Positions 1 through 11,800 of a stretch of 64,000 nucleotides of DNA are shown here, piece by piece. The DNA is from Bursaphelenchus xylophilus (taxonomy: Eukaryota; Nematoda; Chromadorea; Rhabditida; Aphelenchoididae). The position numbers and the translations under genes are program-made. The notes beneath the pieces are model-generated. The model had not been told where the DNA came from. It was given only the letters and a program-made list of their open reading frames with translations, and did not search any database. Positions within the stretch are counted from its first letter, which is position 1; every line of letters starts with the position of its first letter. Where the stretch lies: NCBI GenBank assembly GCA_904066235.2, contig CAJFCV020000002.1, forward strand, positions 9,114,001 through 9,178,000. The letters are read 5' to 3'.

Positions 1-1013
1 CAGCACTAGGTGTGACTATGAGATTGCAGAAAAGTAGAAAGGTTGGGCCTAATTTGGCATTTGACTTACAGCTGGAGTATTTTAAGTGTGACACTCAGAT
101 TTTAGCGTGACTTTGATGAAACATTTCTAGTACTCTCTTCGCCGCAAAGCCCGTTGAATAGCTCGGCTACGCCTGCAAAGCGGGAGCTAAAAATTTTTCT
201 CGGGCCATAAGCAGCTTGTTTTTTTCAGCTAATAAGCCGTCAACTTGCTCGCGCTGTTGCTTCTCAAAGGGATATTATGTCAATTGAGTTCGGCTTTGAG
301 TGCAATTTCAACAATGGTGCGAGTGGGTTGTCAAACATTTACAATTTGTATCTTCCAGACACAACAATCCTTTATGTATTTGTGCGCTCAAGGCATCGTT
401 GGCAAACCACACTACATCACGTTACCAGCGTAGGCGAACTGATGACGGCAATTGTTTGTTTAAAACTGTTGTTTTATTACAAAACCAAGTTTCCATTTGT
501 TATTTGCACTTACAATTCCGACTTTCTCATTCCATGGTTTAAAGAGAGGGTAGCTGTAAAAACTGGAAGAATTTTAAAAGGTAAATAGTTTGAGGCAATC
601 ACAGTGGGGGAAAGCAGTAACCTGTGTACAACAAACGTTAATATACAATAAAACCTGTCTAGAACGAACAATTTCGTGGAAGACCAAAACTCCACATAGT
701 CGACTTTCTAACACAGTTGAGCTTCAAGAATGGACCGAATCGTGCGCAAAATGCCTTTACGTAAGAAGCTGACCGAGAGCAGTCTGCGTTAGTCTCGAGC
801 CCTAGTCTGTAAAAAACGATTTGATTTAAGACCCAAGATGGATTTTAGGATGAAACACCTCCGTATAACGAAACAATTCCGTAAAGATTTTGACTGTTTA
901 ATGGCTTCTATGAGCTTTCAAAATTCCTGCAATTGGCAAAGATATAAACAAAAGATGGTTTTCCCGCCGACCTCTATCCGCATTTCACGTACTCTCTCCT
1001 TTGGAAATAACAG

Positions 1014-2125
1014 ATACATGCAGAATTCTTTCCCCACGTCAAATTCACTCTCTCATCCTATGCTTCACTGACCACATCATACCATCAGATGATACCGTTT
1101 ATTTTGGAGATGGTCCCGGTTCTGCGGAATGTTGAGTGCTGTCCCCGAGAGCTACAGCTTCTTGGAGCGGCCGATTTGCATGTCCTCAAACTTTCCCGAT
1201 TTTGGATTCCAAGACCGTGTTGTAAGTTCTGGAGTTTTTATAGATGTATGACAATGGTTTTTACAGTTTATCCTTCACTTTTCTCCGTGAAAGCGGATGA
1301 ACTAGTCTTTGGCACTAAGTTTCCATTGGACAAATTTTTACATGGAAGGTAAATTGGTCTTTCTACTGATGATGGGCCGTTATTTTACATCATGAATCTC
1401 CATATTTCAGCTATCCAGTCCAAACCAAAGCCGAGAGCTTGATGTGTAAACTTGACCTCGAAAAGGATCAATGTTCCATCTTTTATCCAGATATCTTCAA
1501 GGAGATTTCAAGCTGTTTGCCCAACTTGAAACTTCTAAAATGTAATAACGTAACTACAAAACTCAAAGATCTGTTTGTAATAGAGGATCAGGAAGCCATG
1601 AATCCGACATATCGAGTCAATCTAAAGTTGACGGAGGTATGTGGAATTTCACCTTTTGGTTTGTCTGAGGATTCAGGGAAAAAAGAATTTTAAGATTTGG
1701 CCAAAAACTAGAAGTTATAGCCAATTCAAATCGGGCCACAAAGATGCCCCACCGTGTATTGCAAATCCGTGACGAAATATGGGTTTTTGATTGCATTTGG
1801 AAGCGGAAACAAGGGAAATGTTTGAAGCACTATGATTTTTGATAAAAATTAATTTCAGTTCCACATCAAAGAAATCGAGGAAACTGTTTGGCATATTAGC
1901 GAAGTCTGTCGACACTCTCATGTCAAAACAAAGCTGGATTTTGTAGTAGACATGTGTACTCACCATTATGTTGAGGCCAGTGCGGAGCTCTTCTCCGAGC
2001 TTTTGGTTGGCAGCAAAATAAAGGAGCATACAGTGGAAGGTGTAGGTGAGCGCATGGAACGATTTGTATTTTATACGTGCAACAAGACCAAAGTTAGGAT
2101 CCGAATGTTCGGACACATAGAATAA
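1014..2125 (+). CDS. Leucine-rich, possibly F-box-like protein, copy 1 (3' part)
   Basis: Supported exons are 1014-1221, 1267-1348, 1411-1636 and 1859-2125. Their phases agree (0-1-2-0) and the last ends in TAA, overlapped by AATAAA-like sequence. The product is unrecognised. It has hydrophobic, leucine-rich spacing with short motifs such as LPNLKLLK, of the kind seen in the leucine-rich part of nematode F-box proteins; that link is inference. The best evidence that it is coding is its match, exon by exon, to the next gene: QMIPFILEM against QLLPFVCKI, ELVFGTKFP against ELICTEVFP, YPVQ in both, and HVKTKLDF against NVKTEVEV. The last intron holds half of a Tc1/mariner-like element. The 5' exons were not resolved; reading frames at 277-588 and 838-1010 may contain them. 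Confidence 0.55.
1668..1756 (-). mobile_element. Half copy of the CAGGGTGGGGC Tc1/mariner-like repeat
   Basis: The stretch matches one arm of the complete element at 42051-42454, including the outer end (GATGCCCCACC, here followed by GTG) and an adjoining TA. It lies in the last intron of the first F-box-like gene. Only one arm is present, so it is a remnant. Confidence 0.6.
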
Positions 2126-2719
2126 AGAATAAAAATTGCTAATTTGATAGTGTAGAGTTTAAATGTTGTATTTTCAGCAAATGCAAAAAATAAAACCGTT
2201 AAAATACATTGTTTTGTATGACATTTCACATTCCGCTTTAGCTACAACAAGCTACAGGATGTGAGGAAAACATTAAACACACCAATTTAGTCACCTTGTT
2301 TAACAAAAACGAACGTCTAGACGCGTCTGATCATTTACGTGATCATTTTGAACTCTCCATTTATTTTTTTCTGGTCTTTTGCCAAACAATGAGGAACAAC
2401 GTTTCTTCGTGAGTCATATCCTACTAAAAGATAGTTTGTTTTCTTTTTGACCGTTTATGAAAAATTCTGGAGATTTCATGGCTCTGTAATAGAGAGTCCG
2501 GTGGGTATTTGAACACTTTTCAACATATAAAAGTGAAGAAATAAGACCGGTTTTCAAATTTTGAAAAAGACGCTAAATTTGCTTTCCCGAGCTTTTTTTC
2601 TCATGTCGGCCTCATTTTTTCCATTCTATTTTTTCAAAAAAAATTGAGGAAAGCGTTTTTAACGTTTCGCTTCGGAACGACCGGTGCGATCTTATTTCTT
2701 CATCCCTGAAACGACGGAA

Positions 2720-4239
2720 ATGCTGGTCAACTCTTCGTTAGAGACGTTTATCTGCTTTTATGGCCAAACAGATGGGCAAAATGTCGTCAAACTCAGCGTA
2801 AGTAACTGTGAAGCACAGCCGCAACGGGCTTTGTTTTTTAGTTAGTAAACAAAAGATATGCCACAGTGATCCGTGAGGTGTACGAGCTAAGATGTCCAAG
2901 GCTTTCGTTTACAGAATCAAGCCGTGCTAACGCCCGTAAGTTGGGGCGTTGGGAAGTCTGGTACTATCCCAAAAAAATTTTCATTGCAGTTTTTTACGAC
3001 GATCTATGGCAAACCGCAGTGACCTTGAGCTTCATTTCTGATGTTGAAAAAAAAGAGGAATTATCGGTGTTTGTGGCAAACTACGACTGCATGGCAATCA
3101 ATCTCGTGGGCATTAGAAACATCTTCGCTATGAACCCAAACCATGAATTTCACATTCATTTGAGCCTTTCATTTAAGACAATACCGTGGGTTACTACTAA
3201 AATGGCGGAAAGAATTCCGCTTCTAATCAGAAGTAAGCAATATGTAAAAAAATACACTCACAACAACAATAAGATGTCTTTAAGAACCTACAACGTAGCT
3301 TTAGACCTATTTCCGTCGTCAAAACTGATCTTAAATAGAACAGAACAGCCATATACTGGTGAATACCCTGAAGTTTATCGACAGTTACTGCCTTTCGTAT
3401 GCAAAATAGCTCCATATTTGACCGAAGCAACTTGCTGCGTTGAAGACCTTCCATACCTTGACGACGTTGCCTTAGAAAGACTTGAAGTCATTGAGCCGTG
3501 GTTTAATTCAAATTTATACGGTAAGCAAAATGGACAAATAATTTTAGCCTTTAGACAGCCCTATGTTTAGAATCAGAGCTAGGGAACTCATCTGCACTGA
3601 GGTTTTTCCGATTACATTTTTTCATCAAGGACGGTAAGTTGATTTATTGGAACGAAGGTCCATTCATACCCAACGATTGATGTATTCAAGCAGTGGTTGT
3701 AGATATCCCGTCCAGCCGCAAATCGAAATTCTGGAGACCTCGGTTTGTCATAAAGAAGATATAATCCCAGGTCAGTACGAGGCCGCCCTGAACGAGATAC
3801 CAAAGTGCTGTCCGCGCCTCAAACTCCTAAGGCTGATCTTTGATCAAACACTTCATCAATTGGGATGTGGGCAGACCTGTGTTCGGAACGGGTTTTTGGA
3901 CGAAGTGAGCGTTGAAAACAGGCCTAGCTAAGGCTGTCTACAACATTAAATCTCTTCGTTTTTCAGCCTTGCCTCGACGAGTTCTGTCGGATTGTATCAC
4001 ATGTCCAGCAAATCGCACATTTCTCTAACGTCAAAACAGAAGTGGAAGTGCGGTTTCAAAAATACGTATGCGATTATGCCGGGGCGGCAACGGAGTTACT
4101 GATGAATTTGCTTCCTATCACCAGGATTAGTACGACCACTGACAGACGGGAGACATCTTTTATTTACGAGCATAGGAAGACGGTTACCAGCTTTACGTTT
4201 TATTCGTGGAAACTGGATAAGAAAAAATACCGTGGTTAA
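2720..4239 (+). CDS. Leucine-rich, possibly F-box-like protein, copy 2
   Basis: Proposed exons: 2720-2797, about 2842-3520, 3555-3633, 3703-3904 and 3967-4239. The 3' exons were placed by aligning with the upstream paralogue and have consistent phases. The intron after 3520 would be only 34 nt, using the second of two TTTAG acceptors. The large second exon contains a 54-nt in-frame stretch at 2934-2987 with a good GTAAGT donor and TTGCAG acceptor, so it may be a further short intron. The N-terminus (MLVNSSLETF..., then VNKRYATVIREV) has the pattern of an F-box helix pair, but this is weak. The centre carries LRR-like pieces such as IEILE and CPRLKLLRL. No catalytic residues or membrane segment are visible. 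A substrate-adaptor role is only inference. Confidence 0.6.
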
Positions 4240-4357
4240 AGAAGGATGGTGGATAAAATAGCTCATTTTGTGCATCATCGCGTGTAAAACAAAGAATTCT
4301 TTTTGTCTTTATTACAGGGTGACAAAGAAAAAAAATGCAACTCATATTACATTCATT

Positions 4358-5923
4358 TTAAGACGACAGGGCATGCTCCATGACCTGCTTGGTCATTGCC
4401 TCCTGATCCATGACGGAACGAAGAGTCGGAGCGGACTTGTACAGCGCCTCAACAACCGTCCGAACCGATGATTCCTCCAATTTGCGCGGCTTTTTGGCGG
4501 AGATCAGGCTCTGGAAGGTTTGAGGTCCGCATTTGGGCTCTCCCTTGGGGCAGGACGTGGGGTCCACGCTCTGAAAGGCGCCAGAGAATAGTAAATATGT
4601 GGTTCTAGATACGAGAGTTCTTTGCAAGAAATGAGCACAATGTCGCGGCCCCTATTGCGTCGCTGATGGGAAAGCAAATTCCTTCTGCAGCGACACAATC
4701 CATTTTCTCGGCGGCGTTGCGATTTTCGATGCCACGGATCCACATTATTTTCCCGACCAACTGATATCACATCCCCCACTTACATTACACACATCTGGCA
4801 AAGTGTTTGTGACAATAGTCAAAATATTCCCGACCGCGTCCTCGAACTTGGACTTGTCCTCGCAGCATTCCTCATCGACCCCAATCCCATAGCAAAGACG
4901 TTCGAAGATTTGAGTCAGCAGCTGAAAGAAGGCCGTTCCGGTCTTCTTTCGCGGGTCCAGCAACGTCGAACACACAAAGTCCACCGTGTATTTGCAGAGA
5001 GTGCATTTGAGGCCGGCGGCTTCAACCTCGCCTGGGGCGGGGAGTTGACGCCCAGAGGTGGCTGAAATAATATGTACAAGTCCATTCGTAAAATCGCTGG
5101 AGCATTTTTTGGAGTTTGCACTGGGCAGAAAAGGTCAGAGGGCCAAAAAAATCGAGCGACAGCCCAAAAAAGCCAGTTGCACGGTGGAAAACCACTAATT
5201 ATACTCAAAAAAAGTGTGGCAAAACCGACAAAATGTGTGGTCAAGTCCAGAGATTGCCACGGTCAAAATTTTGGCTCCGGCTCTTAGCTCCCAGAGCCGG
5301 AGCCGAGGCCAAATTTGCAGCTCCGGCTCCGGCTCTTGGCTCCGTGCAAAATTTAAAAAGTCTTCCGGCTCCGATTCCCGGCTCCCATGCAAAACGTTTT
5401 TTAAAAATGTTTTTCCAAAAATAAAAGTTATTAGTGCCAGAGATACAGCCAACGTTTTTGCAGTAAAGTCACATCCTCCGCAGTGTTTTTCAAGCAATTT
5501 GGTTTAACAAGATCACGAAATTTTTACTTTTCTGACCGCTGGGAAGCCTGGCTCCGACTTTGGGCTCGGGAGCCGGAGCCGACCCCAAAATTTCCGGCTC
5601 CGGCTCTGGCTCCCGGCTCGGAGCCAGAGCCGCTCGGAGCCGGAGCCAAGAGCCGGCTCCGGAGCCGTGGCAATCTCTGGTCAAGTCTTATAAACTGTGG
5701 CTTTTTATTCGACCGTTTCTTTGTGCCATTTGCCCCAATTTGGACGCATCGGCCAATTTTTTCGGTTTGGCTGTGTTTTATCAGATTTGGCCATATTTTA
5801 CCTTTTGCAATAATCTTTAGTACGTCTCAAAGTAACACTCATAATTTTCGGAATCCCTATGATTTTTTACTCACCGTTCACAAGAACAATAGCAAAAATA
5901 CTCAACAAAACGAGCTGCTTCAT
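4358..5923 (-). CDS. Secreted saposin-B domain protein
   Basis: Three exons, 5875-5923, 4784-5061 and 4358-4570, join in phase to encode 179 residues ending in TAA. Exon 1 encodes a clean signal peptide (MKQLVLLSIFAIVLVNG). Exon 2 carries the saposin pattern: CTLC near residue 35, a third cysteine in VDFVC, then CYG, the ECCED pair and DVC, giving the six half-cystines of a SapB fold plus one extra. A tail of about 70 residues follows. Family knowledge: nematode SapB proteins are secreted lipid-binding or membrane-permeabilising proteins, many of them gut-expressed and antimicrobial. Which role applies here cannot be read from sequence. The 813-bp first intron hosts a hAT-like element. AATAAA on the minus strand lies just past the stop, near 4310. 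Confidence 0.85.
5248..5679. mobile_element. hAT-like non-autonomous element rich in GGCTCC, copy 1
   Basis: The terminal inverted repeats begin CAGAGATTGCCACGG and end CCGTGGCAATCTCTG. They are flanked by an exact 8-bp duplication, GTCAAGTC, at 5240-5247 and 5680-5687. Eight-base duplications and CAGAG-type ends are typical of hAT transposons. The inside is built of GGCTCCGGCTCC-like repeats in both orientations. It sits in intron 1 of the saposin gene. Translations through it are low-complexity and not genes. Confidence 0.8.
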
Positions 5924-6401
5924 CGTCTTTGTATCGAAAAAACAATAAATTTCGGAAATTTAATAGACTAAATGTGGCCCTTATCAGTGGTTTCAAGTGC
6001 TCTCGACACTAGCAATGCATCAGCCGTCCGTTAGGCGTGAATAGGAAAAATCGAATTTTAGTTTTTTGCATCAAAATGACTGTTGGTAGGTGCTAAACAA
6101 AAGCGAACAATATTTTTTCCTAAAACTTTCAACAAGGTACCCTTTTTTACAATTTACTCTTTTCGAAGTAATTGGCTACAACTGTCGTATCTTACCTTGA
6201 AATGCAATAATTTTGCGGCCTACAACGTTTTCGACCCTTGCGAAGACGATGAAAGAATTATTTTTTGTTCTCTTCGTGCTGTAACATACCGTAATACCAT
6301 ATCGGCCGTGAAATCTTTGTTTCTGAAAACGGAATTCTTCTTGTCTCAACGTTTGAAACCTCTCAAAAATACTTTGACATTTATCTTACAAACATTGACA
6401 T

Positions 6402-7460
6402 TTATCTAACAACACAACTGCAATAAACAAAAGTTCTACTTTGGGTTGCCGTGGGCACCTCGCATACGTCAGTGCACTCTAACTTGGCCTTTCGAATCTC
6501 TTCAATATTCTTCATTCCCGCCCAAGGCAATGTAGCCATCATGCCCAAGCTCATGTAGAGCAGACTCTCCGCATCTTCCACATTCAACACTTTCTTCGCG
6601 TGGATGTGAGTGGTAGCCAGTTCAGGAATTGGATAGAAGGCCGAGCGTTCCGAGCCGATTCTAATAGCAGTAATTACGAACTGAAGAAGAAAAATATAAG
6701 GTAGAAGAAAAATATAAGCACTCACCCGATAAGTATCTTGGTCTTGCTTGGCGTAGAACACGCTCTCCTTGATTCTCGCGAAAGTTTGGACCAAAATTTT
6801 TGACCCGCATGCAGTAGACGCCTACGGAGAATTGACAGCAGCCGAGCATGCCGCCAAAGTAAAAGAAGCTGAAACAAAGGGGGCTTAAAAGTTTTTTAAT
6901 CAGGGACGCTCTTCTTGCAAACCGAGAAATGCCTTTTCCTGCAGCCAATGTGCTAACTGAAAGTTCGCTGAAAACGCGCCTACGCAGTACGTCGTTTTTT
7001 AGTGCTAATTATGGCTTGTACCATTATGAAAACCGAGTTTTTTGTCGGAAACAAGAAAAAATTTTTTTGGTCCGCATCCAACTTACCGTTTTTTGGGCTC
7101 TTGAAATATTTCTCCACCAGCTGGTAGACGCCGCTCTCGCTGGCGAGCGGTTGCTTGTATCTGGGGCCTAGGTTTGCCTCCAACTTGTACCAGTACGATG
7201 TCCCCTGGTACTTGTATTCGTAAAATGCACCAAATTCGCCTTCGCTTCGCCTCCACATTATCGATTACCCTCTGAAACAAAGCGCGTTATTCGTAACCAT
7301 CAAAGAAGCACAAATAGTCACAAAACTCACCGGGACGACAAGTTTCTTGCCACTCTTCAGCTTCACTACATCGAAACCGTCCGTGCACTTCTTCGGCGTC
7401 CGCATTCCCATCGCAGTGGAGAACTCGTAGCGAACATGGAAGGCGCGATGACGGCTGCAA
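6402..7460 (-). CDS. Unresolved multi-exon gene
   Basis: Several stretches look coding and are bounded by good splice sites. A 3' exon ends at 6402 and follows a short intron at about 6681-6725. Exons lie around 6726-6870 and 7088-7275. Another at about 7331-7459 ends in a GTGAGT donor. Translations include a tyrosine-rich run (FYEYKYQGTSYWYKLEA) and a C-terminal part with two nearby cysteines (ECTDVC). No family is recognised. The frame that looks most protein-like in the 7088-7275 exon does not join the flanking exons without choosing secondary acceptors, so either the splicing is unusual or the gene carries a frameshift. No start codon was located; upstream is GC-rich repeat sequence. Confidence 0.4.
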
Positions 7461-7469
7461 GTAGGTTAT

Positions 7470-8848
7470 GTTACACTAGACATGGCTAGTGGGCCCCGAA
7501 CGAGTTTTAAAGGCCCCGGGGCCGGGCCGACCTCTTCCGGCCCCCGGGCTGGGCCGACCGCTACGGCGTTTCGGGTCAGGGACAGATCGGGTCAACGACA
7601 TTTCGGGTTAACCGTTTAATTTTTTCGTTTCGAGACTGGAAAAAGAATTTTTGCGAAATTTGAACACTTTTGAAATGTTTTTACAGTGGCGGACCGAATC
7701 GGCTGGCAAAAAACGTATCATTTTGCATCCGGCAAGTATCAAAAACGCAGCAAAATACCTCCCTGTCGAACTAAAAAAATCCACAAAATTAGGGTCACCA
7801 ATTTACTAGATGAATTCTTGCACATAAAATTGAAATTTTGCACCCGCGTCCCACTTACGTCAAATTTTTCTCGGACGGATTGTACGTGTATCGAATAAAA
7901 ACTCCATCATTACCTTTTGCATGGGTTATTATCTGGAACTCGTTCGGGACTTGACCCTCAAAAGTTGAGACTCTGCAGAAAGGTCGTTATCGAGAAGTAG
8001 AACTCAGCTCTCGAAGGAGCATCATGTCGGAAGCACCGCGCGGAGAGACGAGAGTGTGAAAAGAATGAAGGGACCAATTTAGATTTCAATCTTCTTAGTG
8101 CAAAATTTGCATAAGAATCGAAAAATTTTTCGGTAACTTTTTTATTGGTTTTATTCTTGGACAAATAATCTTGTAAATATCCCATATTGAGACTAATTTC
8201 CTGCCAAAAATCAATTTTTACTTTCCACCTGTCTGGTACAACATAAAGCCAAGTTTTAAGCCGAAATAACAATAAGACACCAATTTAAAATTGCTTTAGT
8301 TCGTAGCAACACCTACTAGCTTCCTTCGTATTCAACGTCGATCCCCATTTTCCACACAAGCACCTTCAATTCAACTTTCCCCCATCCAGACACCTAGTGC
8401 AATATAAAATTCCCTCTTAACCCAACTCAAACCACCCTAAACTTTTATGCCGCTAACTATAGAAAGTTTGACCCATTACCTTCAAATCGCCTTGAATTCC
8501 TCTTCCCTTTCAGCTGCCTAGAACAACCAAGAACCCCCTCCCAACCCAACTCAGACACCACTTACCACTTTACAAGTCACAACATTGACGTCTTTCATCT
8601 CCGTGAGTGTTGTCATTCTTCCTTCCACCTTTTTTCTTTTTGTTATAATAGTTCTTGGACCTCCTGATCAACTTCTTTCTGATGAGTCGACTTTCTGGCC
8701 AACAACTTTTTGATTCTTTCGTCCAGATTTCCCACAAAGAACAAATGCAACTCATATTTATTTCGAAAATCGTATTTATGTAGATGTCTTTGTCAACCTG
8801 TATTATCTCAAAGCTTGTTTTCAAATTTCATCCCATTAATTCGTCAGA
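7470..8848. other. Intergenic stretch with repeat remnants
   Basis: No gene could be supported. From about 7480 to 7560 it holds part of a GGGCCGGGCC-rich element beginning near ACATGGCT. At 7684-7790 is a decayed fragment of the CAGTGGCGGACC Tc1/mariner-like repeat. From 8340 to 8570 one strand is markedly C-rich, with scattered CCCAACTC words, of unknown meaning. An AATAAA for the M13 gene lies on the minus strand near 8760. Confidence 0.6.
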
Positions 8849-11800
8849 CTACGCCTTTATTGTTGTATATTTGACAGTAACATTCGGATCACCGAAGAAC
8901 TCACCAATGAATGTATCACATTTCTTTGTCGGATTATATTTTGATCCCAGCTCGCAACGGAACGCGTTTGTAAATGCTGGGAAGTTGGCCAGCATGCCGA
9001 AGATTCTGACTGGCGCCGGTGGATGGGGATCACGTCGGGCGGGGCTGAACCGACTCCAGTCCGGGCCATAAGCCCAAGTTTGAGCCAGGTTGATGAAGAA
9101 TATGACGTCATCGCTCATTGAATGTAAGAGACGACTTTTGACGGCCGGTGTTGACTGCTTGTGAAGGGTGTAGGTTTTGAATGCTGAGTAGGACCATTGC
9201 GCACCTAAAACTGAAATTTTAGGGGGCCAAGTGGGGCTAAAAATCAAGTCTCATATTCTCCACTACCTAGTATACCATGGAGAATTTGGAAAGCGGGTAG
9301 AGAGAGAAGAATTGCTTGACTGTCTAATGTGTATACAACAAGTAAAAGAAGTCCATACCCATGATATCCGGGAAGGTCTCAGCGAACGACAGTTCCGAAT
9401 CAATGCAGATGCTTTTGTTTTGCGGAGAACATTGATCCTTGTACAAATTAACCACACAATCTTTCATCTTCTGCAACTCTGGATATCGGAATGCCAGGTT
9501 AAATACCGCATCTGAAAATCAAATTTGAACTCTTAAAGAAAACCGACAAAGGCTTTCAAATTTTTCATTAGTAGGCTTTCAACTTTTTCATTATATTGAA
9601 AATGCTTACTGAAAAAGTGCGCAATTTCGTGGCCAATTATTGATCCAATCGACGAGAAAAGAATGACCGGTGACAACCCAGTTTGGTATATTGGGGGAAG
9701 CGTGAGAGCCCAGTCCATCCCGAGGGAAAATTTCTCCGCAAAGTAGCGGGCTTTCTGAAAATTTGGGATTAATACAGTGGCACACCTAATCGAATGTCAA
9801 AAAAAGCACCATTTTGTATCCGGGAAGTATCAAAAAATGTAGCAAAATGCCTCCCTCTCCAAGTCGAAAAAACTCAGATTTCAAAACCGCGCCCGCTCTT
9901 CTTGCTAGGCGTCCTTCAAAACGAAGTTTTTTCACTTGGCGAAGGAAGCATTTTGCCATATTTTTGATACTTTCTGGATGTAAAACGGCACGTTTTTTGT
10001 CTTTGGATTAGGTTGGCCTAAAATTGGCCCTTCAAGAAGGGTTCATTGCACAGAGGTTTCAATATACATATATGAATCTTGCTGCTAATGAGCTTTGTGA
10101 AGCTGCAGCCACTTACCTCATCCACCGACGGAATATATGCCACTTTATTCTTTGTCTCGCTGGCAAATTTAATCAAGGGAATTACGTTGTTCATGAGTCG
10201 GTGGGTGAACGGCTTTGAAAAGTCCGAACTTGCAAAGTACTTCAAAAAAGTTGCGTCCTCATACACGGGGTAGTCGAAGAACATCATCTTACTGAGCCTC
10301 AAGCCTTTCACAATGTGTTTCATAAATACTTTGTCCTTGAAGGCGCGACTTCTGCCAAGAGCATCGACTGATGCCTGATAAACCGAGTTGAAAACAGTAA
10401 AGAAGTCCTCTTTCATTAAGTTGAAATTTGTTAAATTCTTTTTAGCGTCATCCAACGCTAGCTTTTGAAGGTACGCGGGGAAGACGTCTTTGACGTAAAG
10501 GATACAACTGAAGATGGTGTAGGGCTGGCGAAACATCAACGCTTCGAACAGTTCGTTGACAAGGCTGGCTCGGGATTTCATCTAAATGTTTTTTATCTTT
10601 TTATAAGACCATCAAATACTTCAAGCCAATGTAGAACAAATTGCGAGGTACCAAAAACCAATTTTGTAATTCAAGGGATTCGTTGTACGGAGGCTCAGTT
10701 TGACCTAACGTTGACTCTACAGGGTGCGCCAGTAAAATCAGGCAAAAATAAATTCCATATAGCCTTTTTCGGATGGCCTAAGAATGGAAACTTTTAGCAC
10801 TTTTGGCAACAACAACCGTGCTATACGGCAACGGTAATGCCCAGGTCGGCGCCTATTGCAAGATTGAAAAGAATGACTACAATATACAGTGGCGGACCTG
10901 ATCTAGTGGTAAAAAACGTACCATTTTGCTACCGGGAAGTATCAAAAAATGTGGGAAAATATCTCCCTCTCCAAGTAAAAAACTCCGATTTTTTAAAAGC
11001 GCGCTCTTTTTGCGTTGCGGCAGATCTCTACCCCTTTTCTGAACTTTACCCCAATCTGAACTTTACCCCTTTTTCAACTCTACCCCAAAAAAGGCTGAAC
11101 TCTACCCCTTTTTTGATTTTCGCCAAAAAATCGGAACTCTACCCCTTTTTAAACACTACCCCATTTTGAAAATTGAAAAAATAAGGTGTGACATCTTATA
11201 CGATGAAAAATTTTTCAAACTGAAAAGAATAAGGTGTGACATGTTATACGATGCAAAATTTTTTTCAAATTGAAAAGAATAAGTTGTCACATCTTATTCT
11301 TTTCATTTTGAAAAAAATTTCATCGTATAAGTTGTCACATCTTCTTTTTCTCAATTTGAAAAAATTTTTCATCGTATAAGGTGTCACACCTTATTCTTTT
11401 CAATTTGAAAAAATTTTTCATCGTATAAGTTGTCACATCTTATTTTTCTCAATTTGAAAAAATTTTTCATCGTATAAGGTGTCACACCTAATTTTTCTCA
11501 ATTTGAAAAAATTTTTCATCGTATAAGATGTCACACCTCATTTTTTCAATTTTCAAAATGAGGGGTAGTGTTCAAAAAGGGGTAAAGTTCATTCAAGGGG
11601 TGGAGTTGAAAAAGGGGTAAAGTTCTGAAGGGGTAAAGTTCAGAAAAGGGGTAGAGTAGGCATGGCTCCGGGCCGGGCTTTGCAAAATTTTCCGGCCCGG
11701 GCCGGGCACATCGTTGGCGCGTAATTGAAAAGTGATTTTTTAGCTTGACGGCTCCATTATTGAGTGAAAAAATCGGAACGAAACGCCACAAACTTTGATT

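Noticed and set aside
5195..5684. Several overlapping frames rich in Pro, Glu, Ala and Arg
   Set aside because: They are translations of the GGCTCC repeats of the hAT-like element.
6083..6409. 108-residue open frame on the plus strand
   Set aside because: It lacks splice context, a paralogue or a recognisable motif, and lies opposite the 3' exon of the minus-strand gene.
11180..11540. Possible CRISPR-like array of repeated units
   Set aside because: The units are palindromic and partly inverted, without unique spacers. It is the inner array of a eukaryotic repeat element.
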